Shown here piece by piece: positions 17,678 to 27,124 of a DNA stretch of 64,000 nucleotides; position 1 is the stretch's first letter; each line of letters opens with the position of its first letter. The notes beneath the pieces are model-generated. The model was not told where the DNA came from. It did no database searches and was given only the letters and a program-made list of their open reading frames with translations. The stretch spans positions 1-64,000 of the forward strand of contig ONIQ01000004.1 of the NCBI GenBank assembly GCA_900317925.1. Reading direction: 5' to 3'. The position numbers and the translations under genes were made by a program. This stretch comes from an uncultured Bacteroidales bacterium. GTDB taxonomy: Bacteria > Bacteroidota > Bacteroidia > Bacteroidales > UBA932.

Positions 17678-17713
17678 AAAAGGCCGGAACCGAAAGGATC
17701 CGACCTTTTTTTT
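17678..17713 (+). terminator. Terminator of the GlgA-DUF4270 operon
   Basis: The stem AAAAGGCCGGA (17678-17688) pairs with TCCGACCTTTT (17699-17709) with one mismatch, followed by a run of T. It has A-rich sequence on the other side and could also stop acpP transcription from the minus strand. Confidence 0.8.
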
Positions 17714-17729
17714 GTACGCTATCTGTTAA

Positions 17730-17975
17730 TTAGGCACCGATCTTCTCAGCAACCTTGTTGATTGCATCCTGAACGGTAGCGATGGAGCTGGTCTCCTCAT
17801 CGGGAATCTTAATACCGAACACGCGCTCGAATTCCATAAGAAGCTCGACAGTGTCGAGGGAATCGGCACCCAGATCATTGGTGAAGTTTGCGGACTCAGT
17901 CACCTCGGACTCTTCCACACCCAGCTTGTCAACGATGATCGCCTTAACCTGCTTTACGATTTCTTCATGCGTCAT
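17730..17975 (-). CDS. acpP: Acyl carrier protein
   Basis: 81 residues. The phosphopantetheine attachment motif [15 protein letters not shown] is present, so Ser in DSL is the modified residue. It carries growing acyl chains in fatty-acid synthesis. It is alone here: fabF, usually adjacent in Bacteroidales, is not present. A possible promoter is TTACTTTG (plus 18026-18033). Confidence 0.98.
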   Translation of the reverse strand: MTHEEIVKQVKAIIVDKLGVEESEVTESANFTNDLGADSLDTVELLMEFERVFGIKIPDEETSSIATVQDAINKVAEKIGA

Positions 17976-18035
17976 AATTGAAAAAATTTAATATTGTTAA
18001 TAATTACTATGTTCCAAAATTTCTGCAAAGTAAGT

Positions 18036-18066
18036 AAAAAAAACCGAGATTTGAAACAAATCCCGG
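18036..18066 (-). terminator. Terminator downstream of pnuC
   Basis: On the minus strand a 10-bp stem (18066-18057 with 18053-18044, one wobble pair) with loop TTT is followed by eight T (18043-18036). It closes the six-gene operon that starts at 26743. Confidence 0.9.
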
Positions 18067-18075
18067 AAAAATCCG

Positions 18076-18816
18076 CTACCCCCTACTGATTCTCAACCAG
18101 ATACGAAGACCATTGATGGAGTTCAACAGGTAGAAAACGTACTTGGTCACATAAACCAGTGCATACGTAGAGTCCGGCGTGGAACGCAGGGTGATGACCC
18201 AGAGGATGATGCTGGTCACGTTGACCCCCATCCAAAACACCCACTGCTCCATGTACGCGGTTGACATGAGTCCCTGGCCGATGATGTTGCACACGAGCGG
18301 GATGACATCGATGAGCACCGCTACCCGGAGGAAGCCGTCGGCGGCGGAACGGTCGAACCGAAGCAGGATGGCGTAAAGCACAACGGTGGCCAGCAGGAAG
18401 ACGCCCGTCAGGAGCCAGCGCTGGCGGCCGGTCAGGCGCCGGGCCTTCACCTGGGAAGCGGCTTTGGCTCCGCGTTTGCGCCACTGCCAGAAGCCCACGA
18501 ACTGCATGGGCACGAAATACACAAAATGCAGGATGGCATTGCCCAGGCCCGGGGCACCGCGCCGCCAGTTGAGCCAGCACATCACCCCGTAGATGGCTAC
18601 GTCCAGCAAGCCGAACAGGAAGGTAACGATGAGTCCATTGGCCGAACACACGGTGGCCAGGACGCCCATCAGGGAACCGAAGGCCGCCATCAGCAACCAG
18701 AAATGTCCGTCAGGAGAAGCCTGGAGCTTGAATGCCGTCACCACACAGGTTACCACCGTCATCCCCACCAGGATGAAGAGGCTGAACCACCGGTTGAATT
18801 TTTCTTCCTGTATCAT
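18076..18816 (-). CDS. pnuC: PnuC-family nicotinamide riboside/NMN transporter
   Basis: 246 residues with about seven membrane helices. The central VYFVPMQFVGFWQWRKRG and the C-terminal YALVYVTKYVFYLLNSINGLRIW match the PnuC family. It probably imports an NAD precursor. Its ATG overlaps the uvrC stop by 4 bp, implying coupled translation. No kinase of the nadR/TnrT type is adjacent. Confidence 0.85.
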   Translation of the reverse strand: MIQEEKFNRWFSLFILVGMTVVTCVVTAFKLQASPDGHFWLLMAAFGSLMGVLATVCSANGLIVTFLFGLLDVAIYGVMCWLNWRRGAPGLGNAILHFVYFVPMQFVGFWQWRKRGAKAASQVKARRLTGRQRWLLTGVFLLATVVLYAILLRFDRSAADGFLRVAVLIDVIPLVCNIIGQGLMSTAYMEQWVFWMGVNVTSIILWVITLRSTPDSTYALVYVTKYVFYLLNSINGLRIWLRISRG

Positions 18817-20609
18817 AGGTCTTCTGTCAATGTTCGGTGAATCCGTTCGGCCAGGGCCTTCGGAACGATGGCCGCCAGGTCTTCTACGGGAGCCGCGGCG
18901 ATGCGGGCCACACTGCCGAAATGCATCAGCAGGCGCTGCTCGGTCTGCTCGCCCACGCCCTTGATGTCGCGCAGGGCGGAGCCCAGGGCCGCCTTGCTCC
19001 GCAGGTTGCGGTGGAAGGTGATGCCAAAACGGTGCGCCTCGTCCCGGATCTGCTGCAGCACCTTCAGAGCATGGGAGTTCCGGTCGATGAACAGCGGATA
19101 CGGATCCCCCACCCGGATCACGGCCTCCAGCCGTTTGGCCAGGCCGATCACGGTAAGCCGCTCGGTAAGGCCGAGTTCCGCCAGGGCCTGCCAGGCAAAG
19201 TCCAGCTGCCCCTTTCCGCCATCGATGACCACCAGCTGCGGCAGGTCGTCGGGGGCCTCCTCCAGCATCCGCGCATAGCGCCGGTTCACGACTTCCTTCA
19301 TGGAAGCATAGTCATTGGCGCCGATCACCGTCTTGATCTTGAACCGGCGATAGTCCTTCTTGGATGGCACGCCGTCCCGGAACACGACACAAGAGGCCAC
19401 CGGGTTGGTGCCCTGGATATTGGAGTTGTCGAAGCACTCCATATGGACGGGCAATTCCTTCATGCCCAGGGCCTTGCGAAGGTCCTCCAGCACCATCTGG
19501 CGATAATCGTCCGGATCGGTACGTTCGCGCACCTTCAAGGCGTTGAAGTGGAATTCGCGGGCATTTTTGACGCTGAGTTCCAGCAGGGCGAGCTTCTGCC
19601 CGCGCACCGGCAGGCGGTAATGGACCCCCTCCAGCTGCACATCGGGCAGGAAAGGAACGACGAGTTCGCGGGACAGTTCCCCGAATTTGGACTGGATCTC
19701 TGCGATGAACTCGCTCAGAACCGCCGCCTGTTCCTCCTCGATGGCCATTTTGAACCCAAGGTTGAGGGACTGGATGATGGCGCCGCCGCGCACCCGGAGG
19801 AAGTTGCCGAAAGCCTCGTTCCCATCGAACACGAGCGAAAAGACATCGGCATCCTGCTCCGAGACGGAAGAGATGATGGACGAAGCGTAATGCTTCCGGA
19901 GCGCATCGGCCCGATCCTTATAGTGCTGGGCATCCTCGAAACGGAGTTCCGCCGCGGCCTCTTTCATGGCCTGTTCGTATCCCTGGATGAGTTCGCGCAC
20001 GCCGCCCTTGAGTAGCCGCTCGATTTCATCGATGTATCGCCCATATTCCTCCCGGGAAACACCCCCTATGCAGCAGCCCTTGCATCGTCCGATATGCATT
20101 TCCAGACAGGGACGGTATTTGCGGCGCAGGACGCCTTCACCCGTGATGTTGAGCTTACAGGAACGCAGCGGATAGGTGCTGCGGAAAAAGCTCAGCAGGC
20201 AGTTGGCATAGGAGGCGCTGCTGTAGGGCCCGTAATAGCGCGAGCCGTTGCGGGTCAGATGACGCGTCAGAAATACCTGGGGGAACTCCCCCGCACTCAC
20301 ACAAATCCACGGATAGGTCTTGGAATCCTTCAGGAGGATGTTGTAGCGCGGCTTGTATTGCTTGATGAGGTTGTTTTCCAGCAACAGGGCGTCGGCCTCG
20401 GAATCCACGACCGAGAACTGGGCATCGGCAATCTTGCTTACCAGGATGCGGGTCTTGATATTGAGCCGCTCCGGGGGCACGAAATACTGGGCCACCCGCT
20501 TGTTCAGGTCTTTGGCCTTGCCTACATAAATCACATTCCCCCCGGCGTCGTAATAGCGATAGACGCCCGGGGAATGCGGAAACAGCTTGATTTTTTCTCT
20601 TACGTCCAC
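18813..20609 (-). CDS. uvrC: Excinuclease ABC subunit C
   Basis: 598 residues. It has the GIY-YIG nuclease domain at the N-terminus (GVYRYYDAGGNVIYVGKAKDL), a cysteine group (CLEMHIGRCKGCC) that in UvrC can hold an iron-sulfur cluster, a UVR motif (about 200-240), the RNase H-like endonuclease domain and C-terminal HhH motifs (LRDIKGVGEQTEQRLL). It makes both incisions in nucleotide excision repair. The start is GTG, directly after the stop of the upstream TlpA-like gene; no ATG fits. Confidence 0.98.
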   Translation of the reverse strand: MDVREKIKLFPHSPGVYRYYDAGGNVIYVGKAKDLNKRVAQYFVPPERLNIKTRILVSKIADAQFSVVDSEADALLLENNLIKQYKPRYNILLKDSKTYPWICVSAGEFPQVFLTRHLTRNGSRYYGPYSSASYANCLLSFFRSTYPLRSCKLNITGEGVLRRKYRPCLEMHIGRCKGCCIGGVSREEYGRYIDEIERLLKGGVRELIQGYEQAMKEAAAELRFEDAQHYKDRADALRKHYASSIISSVSEQDADVFSLVFDGNEAFGNFLRVRGGAIIQSLNLGFKMAIEEEQAAVLSEFIAEIQSKFGELSRELVVPFLPDVQLEGVHYRLPVRGQKLALLELSVKNAREFHFNALKVRERTDPDDYRQMVLEDLRKALGMKELPVHMECFDNSNIQGTNPVASCVVFRDGVPSKKDYRRFKIKTVIGANDYASMKEVVNRRYARMLEEAPDDLPQLVVIDGGKGQLDFAWQALAELGLTERLTVIGLAKRLEAVIRVGDPYPLFIDRNSHALKVLQQIRDEAHRFGITFHRNLRSKAALGSALRDIKGVGEQTEQRLLMHFGSVARIAAAPVEDLAAIVPKALAERIHRTLTEDL

Positions 20610-21665
20610 CTATTTGACGGGAGCGATATATTTGCCGATCTCGGCGGTAATTTCCTCTCCACGCAGACCGCGCTTGAGGATGGTACCGTCCGGTCCGATC
20701 AGGATCAGGTGCGGAATTCCATCGACCCCGTAAAGCTTGGTAGGAACCTCCTTCGCATCCAGGATGTGGTTCCACTGAATGCCATAGACCTTGGCCGTAT
20801 CGATCGAAGCGCTCACGCTCTGCTCCCAGACCGCAACGCTGACGATGTCGAAATCGGGACCGTGGAATTTGTCATAGGCGGCTTTGATGGCCGGGATCTC
20901 GCGTTTGCAGGGACCGCACCAGGAAGCCCAGAAGTCCAGCAGGATGTACTTCCCCTTGCCGGCAAAATCGGACAGGCTCACGGCCTTTCCGTCGGGCTGC
21001 ATGATGGTGAAATCCTTGAAAGGCTTTCCCTCACCCGTCACCAGGCGGACCTTGATGGAGCTTTCCAACTGGCGCAGATCCTCCATTTCGCGGACCTTCG
21101 GGTCCAGGGTCTGGATGATGGAATCAATCTGGGCGTCGGAATAATCCTGCAACAGGTTGAAAATCGCAGCAACAGACAGGAGATTGTCCTTGTTCTCGTT
21201 CAGCAGGTTTTCGGAAAGGGTATGGGTCAGCGCCATCACGGAATCGGCCGCTTCCCGGGATTCGGCAAACCGATAGGCCTGGTAATACTCCGCCATCTTA
21301 TTCGAGTAATCTTTCAATTTCATCGTGACCGATACCTTCGGTTGCTTGGAGGTCATGGTCGATTCGTACTCGTCGTTGAAGTGCACCGAAAGCGTGGTGC
21401 CGTCCGGTACGAACTGGGCGCCGCCGTCTTCGTATTCCACCGTGGCCAGGGCCGTGCGGTCGGTGGGCATTTCCAAGCGGAAGGAATGGGTGGCTTCGTC
21501 CACGGCCAGGGTGGTGTCAATCCCCAGGGCGGGAACCGTAACCGTCACCTCCTCGGGGCATTTGTTGTCGAAAGACCCCATCAGGACGGTCTTATCAGAT
21601 ACTTTCTGTGCGCAGGAGGCCAGCACCAGGACCCCTGCAGTAAATAATAATAAGGATGATTTCAT
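20610..21665 (-). CDS. TlpA-like thioredoxin-fold lipoprotein
   Basis: 351 residues. The lipobox LASC (Cys17) predicts an envelope lipoprotein. An N-terminal beta-rich DUF4369-like domain (about 25-120) and a helical linker precede a thioredoxin domain (about 220-350) with WCGPC (Cys250, Cys253) and a cis-Pro loop (GIPHL). It is probably a periplasmic thiol-disulfide reductase. It overlaps the preceding oxidoreductase gene by 4 bp (ATGA). Confidence 0.93.
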   Translation of the reverse strand: MKSSLLLFTAGVLVLASCAQKVSDKTVLMGSFDNKCPEEVTVTVPALGIDTTLAVDEATHSFRLEMPTDRTALATVEYEDGGAQFVPDGTTLSVHFNDEYESTMTSKQPKVSVTMKLKDYSNKMAEYYQAYRFAESREAADSVMALTHTLSENLLNENKDNLLSVAAIFNLLQDYSDAQIDSIIQTLDPKVREMEDLRQLESSIKVRLVTGEGKPFKDFTIMQPDGKAVSLSDFAGKGKYILLDFWASWCGPCKREIPAIKAAYDKFHGPDFDIVSVAVWEQSVSASIDTAKVYGIQWNHILDAKEVPTKLYGVDGIPHLILIGPDGTILKRGLRGEEITAEIGKYIAPVK

Positions 21666-22879
21666 ATGAATAGTATTATGCTTTCGTTGCGGCTCTGCTC
21701 GGCCAGGTAACAGATCTGATGGCTTTCAACGGCTTCGCCCACCGGTGAAGCGCAGGCACGGCCCTCCCGGATGGAATGGACAAAGTCCTCCACCACGCTC
21801 AGGTCGGCATAGCCATGGAGCGGCTGGTCGAAGACCTCGCGGAAATCGAACACCTCCTTCGTCCCCTCGGCGAAACGACGCAGGACGATGGTCTGTTCAT
21901 CGGCATGAATCTCGCCTTCCGTGCCGCTGAGGATGGAATCGCGGTTGTCCTTGCGGGTAAAGGCGTTCATCTGGATATCGAAGGTACTGCCGTCTTCCGT
22001 CTGGAAGGATACGGTCTGATGGTCGGCCACGTCGCTCCCACAGCGGTAGGCGCAGCGTCCGAAACGACCGGATTGCAGTTCCTCCGCGATCACCTGGTCC
22101 AGCGTCCGGCCCTCGGGAACCACAAAATTCCCCACCCAGTCGTGCCGGCGCTGATACAGATCCACCGCCGAATACGGGCAGGAACGCTCCACCGGACAAT
22201 CGACACAACGATCGGCCGCCCCGGCGGGTGCGTTTTCCGGACGGAAAACCATCAGCGACCCGAAGGAAGAAACCTTGCGGGCATGCTTCCCGGTGATCCA
22301 CAGGAGGATATCCACATCGTGGCAGCATTTGGAAAGGAAACTCGGGGAGGAATCGGCCGCAATCCCCCACGGGCCGCGCACATAGGTGTGCGTCATGCGG
22401 TCCGTACCGATGTTGACCCGGTGCGATATGCTCACCACCTCGCCGATGGCGCCGCCGCGCACCAGTTCGCGCAGCTTACGGTAGTAGGGATGATACCGGA
22501 GCACGTAACAGATGAGCACCTGCACCTTTGCCCGGCGGGCCGCTTCGCTGATCTGACGGCACCGTTCGATGGATTCCGCAACGGGCTTCTCCAGCAGGAC
22601 ATGCCAACCATGGGAAATCGCCGCCATCGTCTGGTCGAAATGGAGGTTGTCCGGAGAAGCGATGATGACGCCATCTATCTGCAAATCAGCAGCAAAGAGG
22701 TCTTTCGCATCCCGGAAACAAACCGCTTCGGGCAGGCCGAAACCGGCGGCCACCGATTGCCGGCGGATATCGTCCGGTTCAACCACGGCCACCAGGGAGA
22801 CTTCCTCCGGATGTGCCTGGACATACTCGAGGTATTTTCGAGTACGGTTTCCCAATCCTATCGCCGCAAGTCTGATCAT
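21662..22879 (-). CDS. Gfo/Idh/MocA-family oxidoreductase, cytoplasmic, Cys-rich insert
   Basis: 405 residues. An NAD(P)-binding Rossmann domain (AAIGLGNRTRKY at the N-terminus; EKPVAES is the family's EKP motif) is followed by the C-terminal alpha/beta domain. No export signal is visible. Residues about 220-300 carry several Cys (RCVDCPVERSC and FGRCAYRCG) that could bind metal. It starts directly after the DUF1080 gene's stop. It is probably a sugar or inositol dehydrogenase; the substrate is not known. Confidence 0.9.
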   Translation of the reverse strand: MIRLAAIGLGNRTRKYLEYVQAHPEEVSLVAVVEPDDIRRQSVAAGFGLPEAVCFRDAKDLFAADLQIDGVIIASPDNLHFDQTMAAISHGWHVLLEKPVAESIERCRQISEAARRAKVQVLICYVLRYHPYYRKLRELVRGGAIGEVVSISHRVNIGTDRMTHTYVRGPWGIAADSSPSFLSKCCHDVDILLWITGKHARKVSSFGSLMVFRPENAPAGAADRCVDCPVERSCPYSAVDLYQRRHDWVGNFVVPEGRTLDQVIAEELQSGRFGRCAYRCGSDVADHQTVSFQTEDGSTFDIQMNAFTRKDNRDSILSGTEGEIHADEQTIVLRRFAEGTKEVFDFREVFDQPLHGYADLSVVEDFVHSIREGRACASPVGEAVESHQICYLAEQSRNESIILFI

Positions 22880-25423
22880 TTATTTTCTCTCTCCTAAATC
22901 CAAAATACGTACATTTCTGATTTTCAGCCCCTCACCATGACCGCAGAAGGAGATGAATCCTTTCTTGTTCGTGAGGCCCGGATGCTCGCGGCCATCCACG
23001 GTGCCCTTGGCCGCAGCCTTGCGGACATCGCCGTCCACGATCACCTCGCCATTAACGGTTACCTTGATGTGGTCGCCTTCCACGCGGATTTCCTCGGTGC
23101 TCCACTCGCCCAGCGGTTTGTGGACGATGCGTTTGGCGGGGATCACCCCGTACACCGAGCCGTGAACCTGGTATTCGCGCAGCTTGGCATACTGCGGGGC
23201 GTCGTGGTCCAGGATCTGCACCTCGCACATGCCCTGGTAAGCGGCATCCACGCCTTCCGGCGTCCGCACCCCCACGCCGTTGTTCACGCCGGGGGTCAGG
23301 AAACAGAATTCGAACCGATAGACAAAGTTCCGGTATTCCTTGTTGGTGTAGAGGTTGCCGGTAGAACCGTAACCTGCACTCACATAAAGAGTTCCGTTCA
23401 CGGGCGTATAGCCTTCCCGGTCTCCGTGCCATTTGTCCAGGCCGGAACCGTCAAAGAGCATCTCGAAGCCCTGGGCCTTTTCTTCGTCGGTAAGCTGGGA
23501 GAGCGGAGCCGGTTTCAACTCGGAGAGGATTTTGTCAATCTCGTCCACGGCATAGCCGTCATCGGCGCCACCGCCCTCGCTGAAGAGGACGCGGGCTTTG
23601 CCCAGCAGGGTCTGAAGGTCTTTGTTGTCAATTTCTTCCGTGGTCTTGGAAGCGATCCGACGGACGGCATTCGCCGCCTGCGCGCGGGTGCCCAGGTCCG
23701 GATCGTCCAGGTACCGGCCGGCCAGCAGGAAGGCCTTCATGGTAGGCAGCTGCGAAAGGGCCAGGAGGATCTTCTGGGTTACGGCCGGTTTCGGGGACAG
23801 TTCCAGGGCCCGGGCGTAGCCGATCCGCTTGCGGACCGGGTCGTTTTCATAGGCCTGTACCAGTTCCGTATAACGGGAAACCGCCTTCTCGCACCGTGCC
23901 GGAACGGCTTTCGCCTGCTCCAGCAACGGCTTGGCAGCCTGGTAGTTCTCTATTTTGAGCAGGGCATCGAAGGCTTCGTCCGATGCGATGGCCTCCGACA
24001 GCACCTTGACGGCATCGTCCGTCCCGCTCTGGGCCAGGGCGGCATAGAACCGCTCGGGATGGCGGACATCGTGGAGAATATCGAAAACCTTGTCGTACTG
24101 CTCATTGGCCGGCAGGGTGCGCAGCGATGCGGCAAGAGCCTCCTGCCAACCGGGGACATCGGCCGGAGCGGCCTGGTCCAGCCGGCTTGTCAGGGCCGCC
24201 GTCTGCTCGGGCCCTACCATACCGGGGAGCGAGCGCATCGCCATCGCATGGGTGTCCACGTCGCGCGAATCGGCATAACGCAGGGCTACCGGAGCCACCG
24301 CGGTAATGTGACGTGCCGATGCCAGGGTGAAAAGGCGTTTGGCAGAAGTCGTTCCTTTTTCCGCCGCCTCGGTTACCGCCTCGCGGATATCGCCCGGGAA
24401 GGAAAGCAGGGCGCGAAGGGCCGCATCGGCATTGCTGCCGCCCAGTTCCCCGATCAGCCTCGACAGGAAATACTCGCCGCCGATCTTGCCCATGGCCTCG
24501 CAGGCGGCAGCGGCGGTTTCTTCGTCTTCATCCAGACAGGTTGCCAGCAATTCGCTTTGGGTGCCCACCTTGTGGTTGCCCAGGTAGCGGACGACGTCGG
24601 CCTTCGCTGAACCGGACAGCTTCTGGAAGGATTTGTCTGCCACCACGGCCACCACCGTTTCAGTTCCCAGGGCGGCATCGGCCTCGGCGAGCACCGCGTT
24701 GCGATAGGCCCGGTTGGCATCGGTCATGGACGATTTGAGCAATTTTTCCGCTTTCTTTGCGGGCAGGGCGTGCAGGAGCAGGCCGGCTGCCGCCGTGCGG
24801 ATATGGTCACTCCCCTTCAACAACGGGCGGGCGTTCTTGGCCACCGCCTCGGCATCACCTTCCTCCAGCCAGCCGGACAGGAGGTTGATATAGTCTTCCG
24901 GGGAATTGTCTTTCAGGAAGTTGGCGGTTTCCGCGCTGGAACCGATGCGGCCCAGGGCGGCGGTGGCGGCCGCCTTGACGGCGGCATCGTCCGTATTCAT
25001 CGCCCAATTCAACACGGTGGGTTCGGCTGCAAAGAGGCCTTTGGCCGCGACCGCCGCACAAAGCTGTGCGCGATCGGCCTTTCCTTCCTGCACCAGGGCC
25101 AGGAGAGCCTCCTCACTGCCTTCCAACTGCGCCAGGGCATCCAGGGCCGTGGCGGCCAAAGCCGGATTCTGGGCGTACGCTGCCAGTTGCGGGATGTCTT
25201 CCTCACCCGCCAGGAGACGGAACTGTCCCACCAGGAAGTTGGCGAAGGACGGGTCCTGTGCTTCGGAAATCGCTTGCTTGAGTTCCGCCTTCATCGCGGC
25301 GCTCTTTTCGGGCTGGGCAGATGCCTCGTTTACCCGTGCGGCCAATTCGGTGAGCGGATGCTGGGCCAGGGCGGTCACGGCCGCCAGGACCAGGGTAAGA
25401 AGGGTGGATAGAATCTTTTTCAT
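22880..25423 (-). CDS. HEAT-repeat plus DUF1080 (3-keto-disaccharide hydrolase-like) exported protein
   Basis: 847 residues. A signal peptide (about 1-20, ending ALAQ) precedes a long Ala-rich, helical HEAT-like region (about 25-610) and a C-terminal DUF1080 jelly-roll domain (about 645-840, with FEMLFDGSGLDKWHG and YLNEF-like strands). DUF1080 proteins include hydrolases or lyases that act on 3-keto-glycosides. With an oxidoreductase on each side it could belong to an oxidation-based glycoside cleavage route. This is inferred from family and context. Confidence 0.88.
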   Translation of the reverse strand: MKKILSTLLTLVLAAVTALAQHPLTELAARVNEASAQPEKSAAMKAELKQAISEAQDPSFANFLVGQFRLLAGEEDIPQLAAYAQNPALAATALDALAQLEGSEEALLALVQEGKADRAQLCAAVAAKGLFAAEPTVLNWAMNTDDAAVKAAATAALGRIGSSAETANFLKDNSPEDYINLLSGWLEEGDAEAVAKNARPLLKGSDHIRTAAAGLLLHALPAKKAEKLLKSSMTDANRAYRNAVLAEADAALGTETVVAVVADKSFQKLSGSAKADVVRYLGNHKVGTQSELLATCLDEDEETAAAACEAMGKIGGEYFLSRLIGELGGSNADAALRALLSFPGDIREAVTEAAEKGTTSAKRLFTLASARHITAVAPVALRYADSRDVDTHAMAMRSLPGMVGPEQTAALTSRLDQAAPADVPGWQEALAASLRTLPANEQYDKVFDILHDVRHPERFYAALAQSGTDDAVKVLSEAIASDEAFDALLKIENYQAAKPLLEQAKAVPARCEKAVSRYTELVQAYENDPVRKRIGYARALELSPKPAVTQKILLALSQLPTMKAFLLAGRYLDDPDLGTRAQAANAVRRIASKTTEEIDNKDLQTLLGKARVLFSEGGGADDGYAVDEIDKILSELKPAPLSQLTDEEKAQGFEMLFDGSGLDKWHGDREGYTPVNGTLYVSAGYGSTGNLYTNKEYRNFVYRFEFCFLTPGVNNGVGVRTPEGVDAAYQGMCEVQILDHDAPQYAKLREYQVHGSVYGVIPAKRIVHKPLGEWSTEEIRVEGDHIKVTVNGEVIVDGDVRKAAAKGTVDGREHPGLTNKKGFISFCGHGEGLKIRNVRILDLGERK

Positions 25424-25435
25424 CTTGCTGCGGGT

Positions 25436-26743
25436 TTAGAGGATCATCGATGCCCAGGGGGCGCGCATTGGCTGGTTGATCAGCAGGTTGGCCGCATCGT
25501 CGTCGATGAAGCGCTGCGTGGCCGGATCGAAGTTCAGGGTGCGGCCCAGACGGAGGGCACAGGCACCGATATTGACGATGGTGGCGCTGTGATAGCCGAT
25601 TATCTCGTCCAGTGCAAAATGCTGGCGGTTCTGCACGCAATCCAGGAAGTCCGTATGGCGCGGAGCCGGATCGGGCAGTTCATTGATGACTTCCATCACG
25701 TTCGGGATGGTGCACTCGAAACCTTTGTACACCTTTCCCTTCGGACCTTCGATGTACGGGACCTTCCCCGTGCTCTCGTAGCCTTCGCCTTCGAGGATAA
25801 TCTTGCAGCCATCGGCATAGGTATAGGTAATGCTGCGCCAGGTTCCCACAGCGTCGGGATGCTGCGCGGGTGCGTCCACTTCAACCTTGATGGGGAAATC
25901 GTCGTCCTTGCCCAGCAGGTACTGGACCGGATCGATGTAGTGCTGGCCCATGTCGCCCAGGCCGCCGCTTTCGTAGTCCCAATATCCGCGGAAGGTGGAA
26001 TGAACGCGATGCGGATGATAGGGTTTATACGGGGCCGGACCCAGCCACAGGTCGTAATCCAGTTCGGCCGGAACCGGTTGCGGGGTCAGATCCTCTCGGC
26101 CCGTCCAGAAGAATTTCCAGGCAAAGCCCGTGGCGCCGGAGATGCGCACCGTCAGGGGCCACCCCAGCAGGCCGCTGTCCACCAGCTTCTTGAGGGGCTC
26201 TACCGTGGTGCCCAGTCCGTAGAAGGTGTCCTTGAAACGGAACCAGGTATCCAGACGGAAAATGGTGCCATACTTCCGGCAGGCATCCACCACCTTCTGT
26301 CCCTCTCCGATGGTTCGGGTCATCGGCTTTTCGCAGAAGATATCCTTTCCGGCACGGGCCGCTTCGACCGCCATGATGCCGTGCCAGTGAGACGGCGTGG
26401 CAATGTGCACGATATCCACATTCGGATCATGGATCAGGTCCCGGAAATCGTGATAGGCCTGCAGCTCCGTATTGAACTGCTTGCGGCCCTTCTCCAGACC
26501 CGACTCAAGGTGCTTCTGGTCCACGTCACAGATCGCCACAAGACGGCAGCGCTCATCCGAGGCAAAGTGCAGGCCGGACTTGCCGATACCGCCTACGCCA
26601 ATGATACCCCGCGTCATCTGGTCACTGGGAGCCGTGAAAGACTTATTCCCATTCATCGCTCCCAGCACATTGCGCGGGAGGATGGTGAAGCCGGCGATAC
26701 CCAAGCCCGCCTTCTTCAAGAAATCTCTTCTGGATTCAGCCAT
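25436..26743 (-). CDS. Gfo/Idh/MocA-family oxidoreductase with twin-arginine signal
   Basis: 435 residues. The N-terminal SRRDFLKKAG is a twin-arginine export motif followed by a hydrophobic stretch, so the folded enzyme with bound cofactor is probably periplasmic. The Rossmann motif GVGGIGKSG and EKPMTRT follow, and the C-terminal domain has GGLGDMGQHYIDP, which holds catalytic-type residues. It is the first gene of the operon. It would be suited to oxidising a glycoside outside the cytoplasm; the substrate is unknown. Confidence 0.92.
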   Translation of the reverse strand: MAESRRDFLKKAGLGIAGFTILPRNVLGAMNGNKSFTAPSDQMTRGIIGVGGIGKSGLHFASDERCRLVAICDVDQKHLESGLEKGRKQFNTELQAYHDFRDLIHDPNVDIVHIATPSHWHGIMAVEAARAGKDIFCEKPMTRTIGEGQKVVDACRKYGTIFRLDTWFRFKDTFYGLGTTVEPLKKLVDSGLLGWPLTVRISGATGFAWKFFWTGREDLTPQPVPAELDYDLWLGPAPYKPYHPHRVHSTFRGYWDYESGGLGDMGQHYIDPVQYLLGKDDDFPIKVEVDAPAQHPDAVGTWRSITYTYADGCKIILEGEGYESTGKVPYIEGPKGKVYKGFECTIPNVMEVINELPDPAPRHTDFLDCVQNRQHFALDEIIGYHSATIVNIGACALRLGRTLNFDPATQRFIDDDAANLLINQPMRAPWASMIL

Positions 26744-26804
26744 AACGATGTTATTTTCTTTAACCTTGCAATTTACGAATTTATCGGGTCAGATGCAAAT
26801 TTCC

Positions 26805-26832
26805 ATCCACCAAAACGGGCCTTCCCGTGGAT
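26805..26832. repeat. 28-bp imperfect inverted repeat next to the 52-bp array, copy 2
   Basis: It runs ATCCACCAAAAC to CCCGTGGAT. Its reverse complement matches the element at 477-504 in arms and length, differing at a few central positions. Confidence 0.75.
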
Positions 26833-26845
26833 AACCCTCTTTCCA

Positions 26846-27044
26846 GCGGGGGACCTTCCACGCCAGGGGCCATTTTCCCGGAAGGTCCTTCGCTTTTCCG
26901 GGGGACCTTCCATGCCAGGGGCCATTTTCCTGGAAGGTCGGCGCTTTTTCCGGGGGACCTTCCATGCCAGAGGCCATTTTCCCGGAAGGTCCTTCGCTTT
27001 TCCGGGGGACCTTCCATGCCAGAGGCCATTTTCCTGGAAGGTCC
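26846..27044. repeat. 52-bp palindromic tandem array, copy 2 (four units, inverted)
   Basis: GGACCTTCC recurs at 26851, 26903, 26955 and 27007, exactly 52 bp apart. The reverse complement of each unit matches the array at 1-406, including the GGAAAATGGCC core and the CCCCCGG spacer. It lies between the terminator of rpsC and the inserted gene block. Confidence 0.93.
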
Positions 27045-27124
27045 CTGGGGCCCGCGAGCAACTTGGCGATTACCGCAGTGACCGGCCCTTCCCGAGATCG
27101 TGCCTGGCTTTTGGGCGGCGAATG

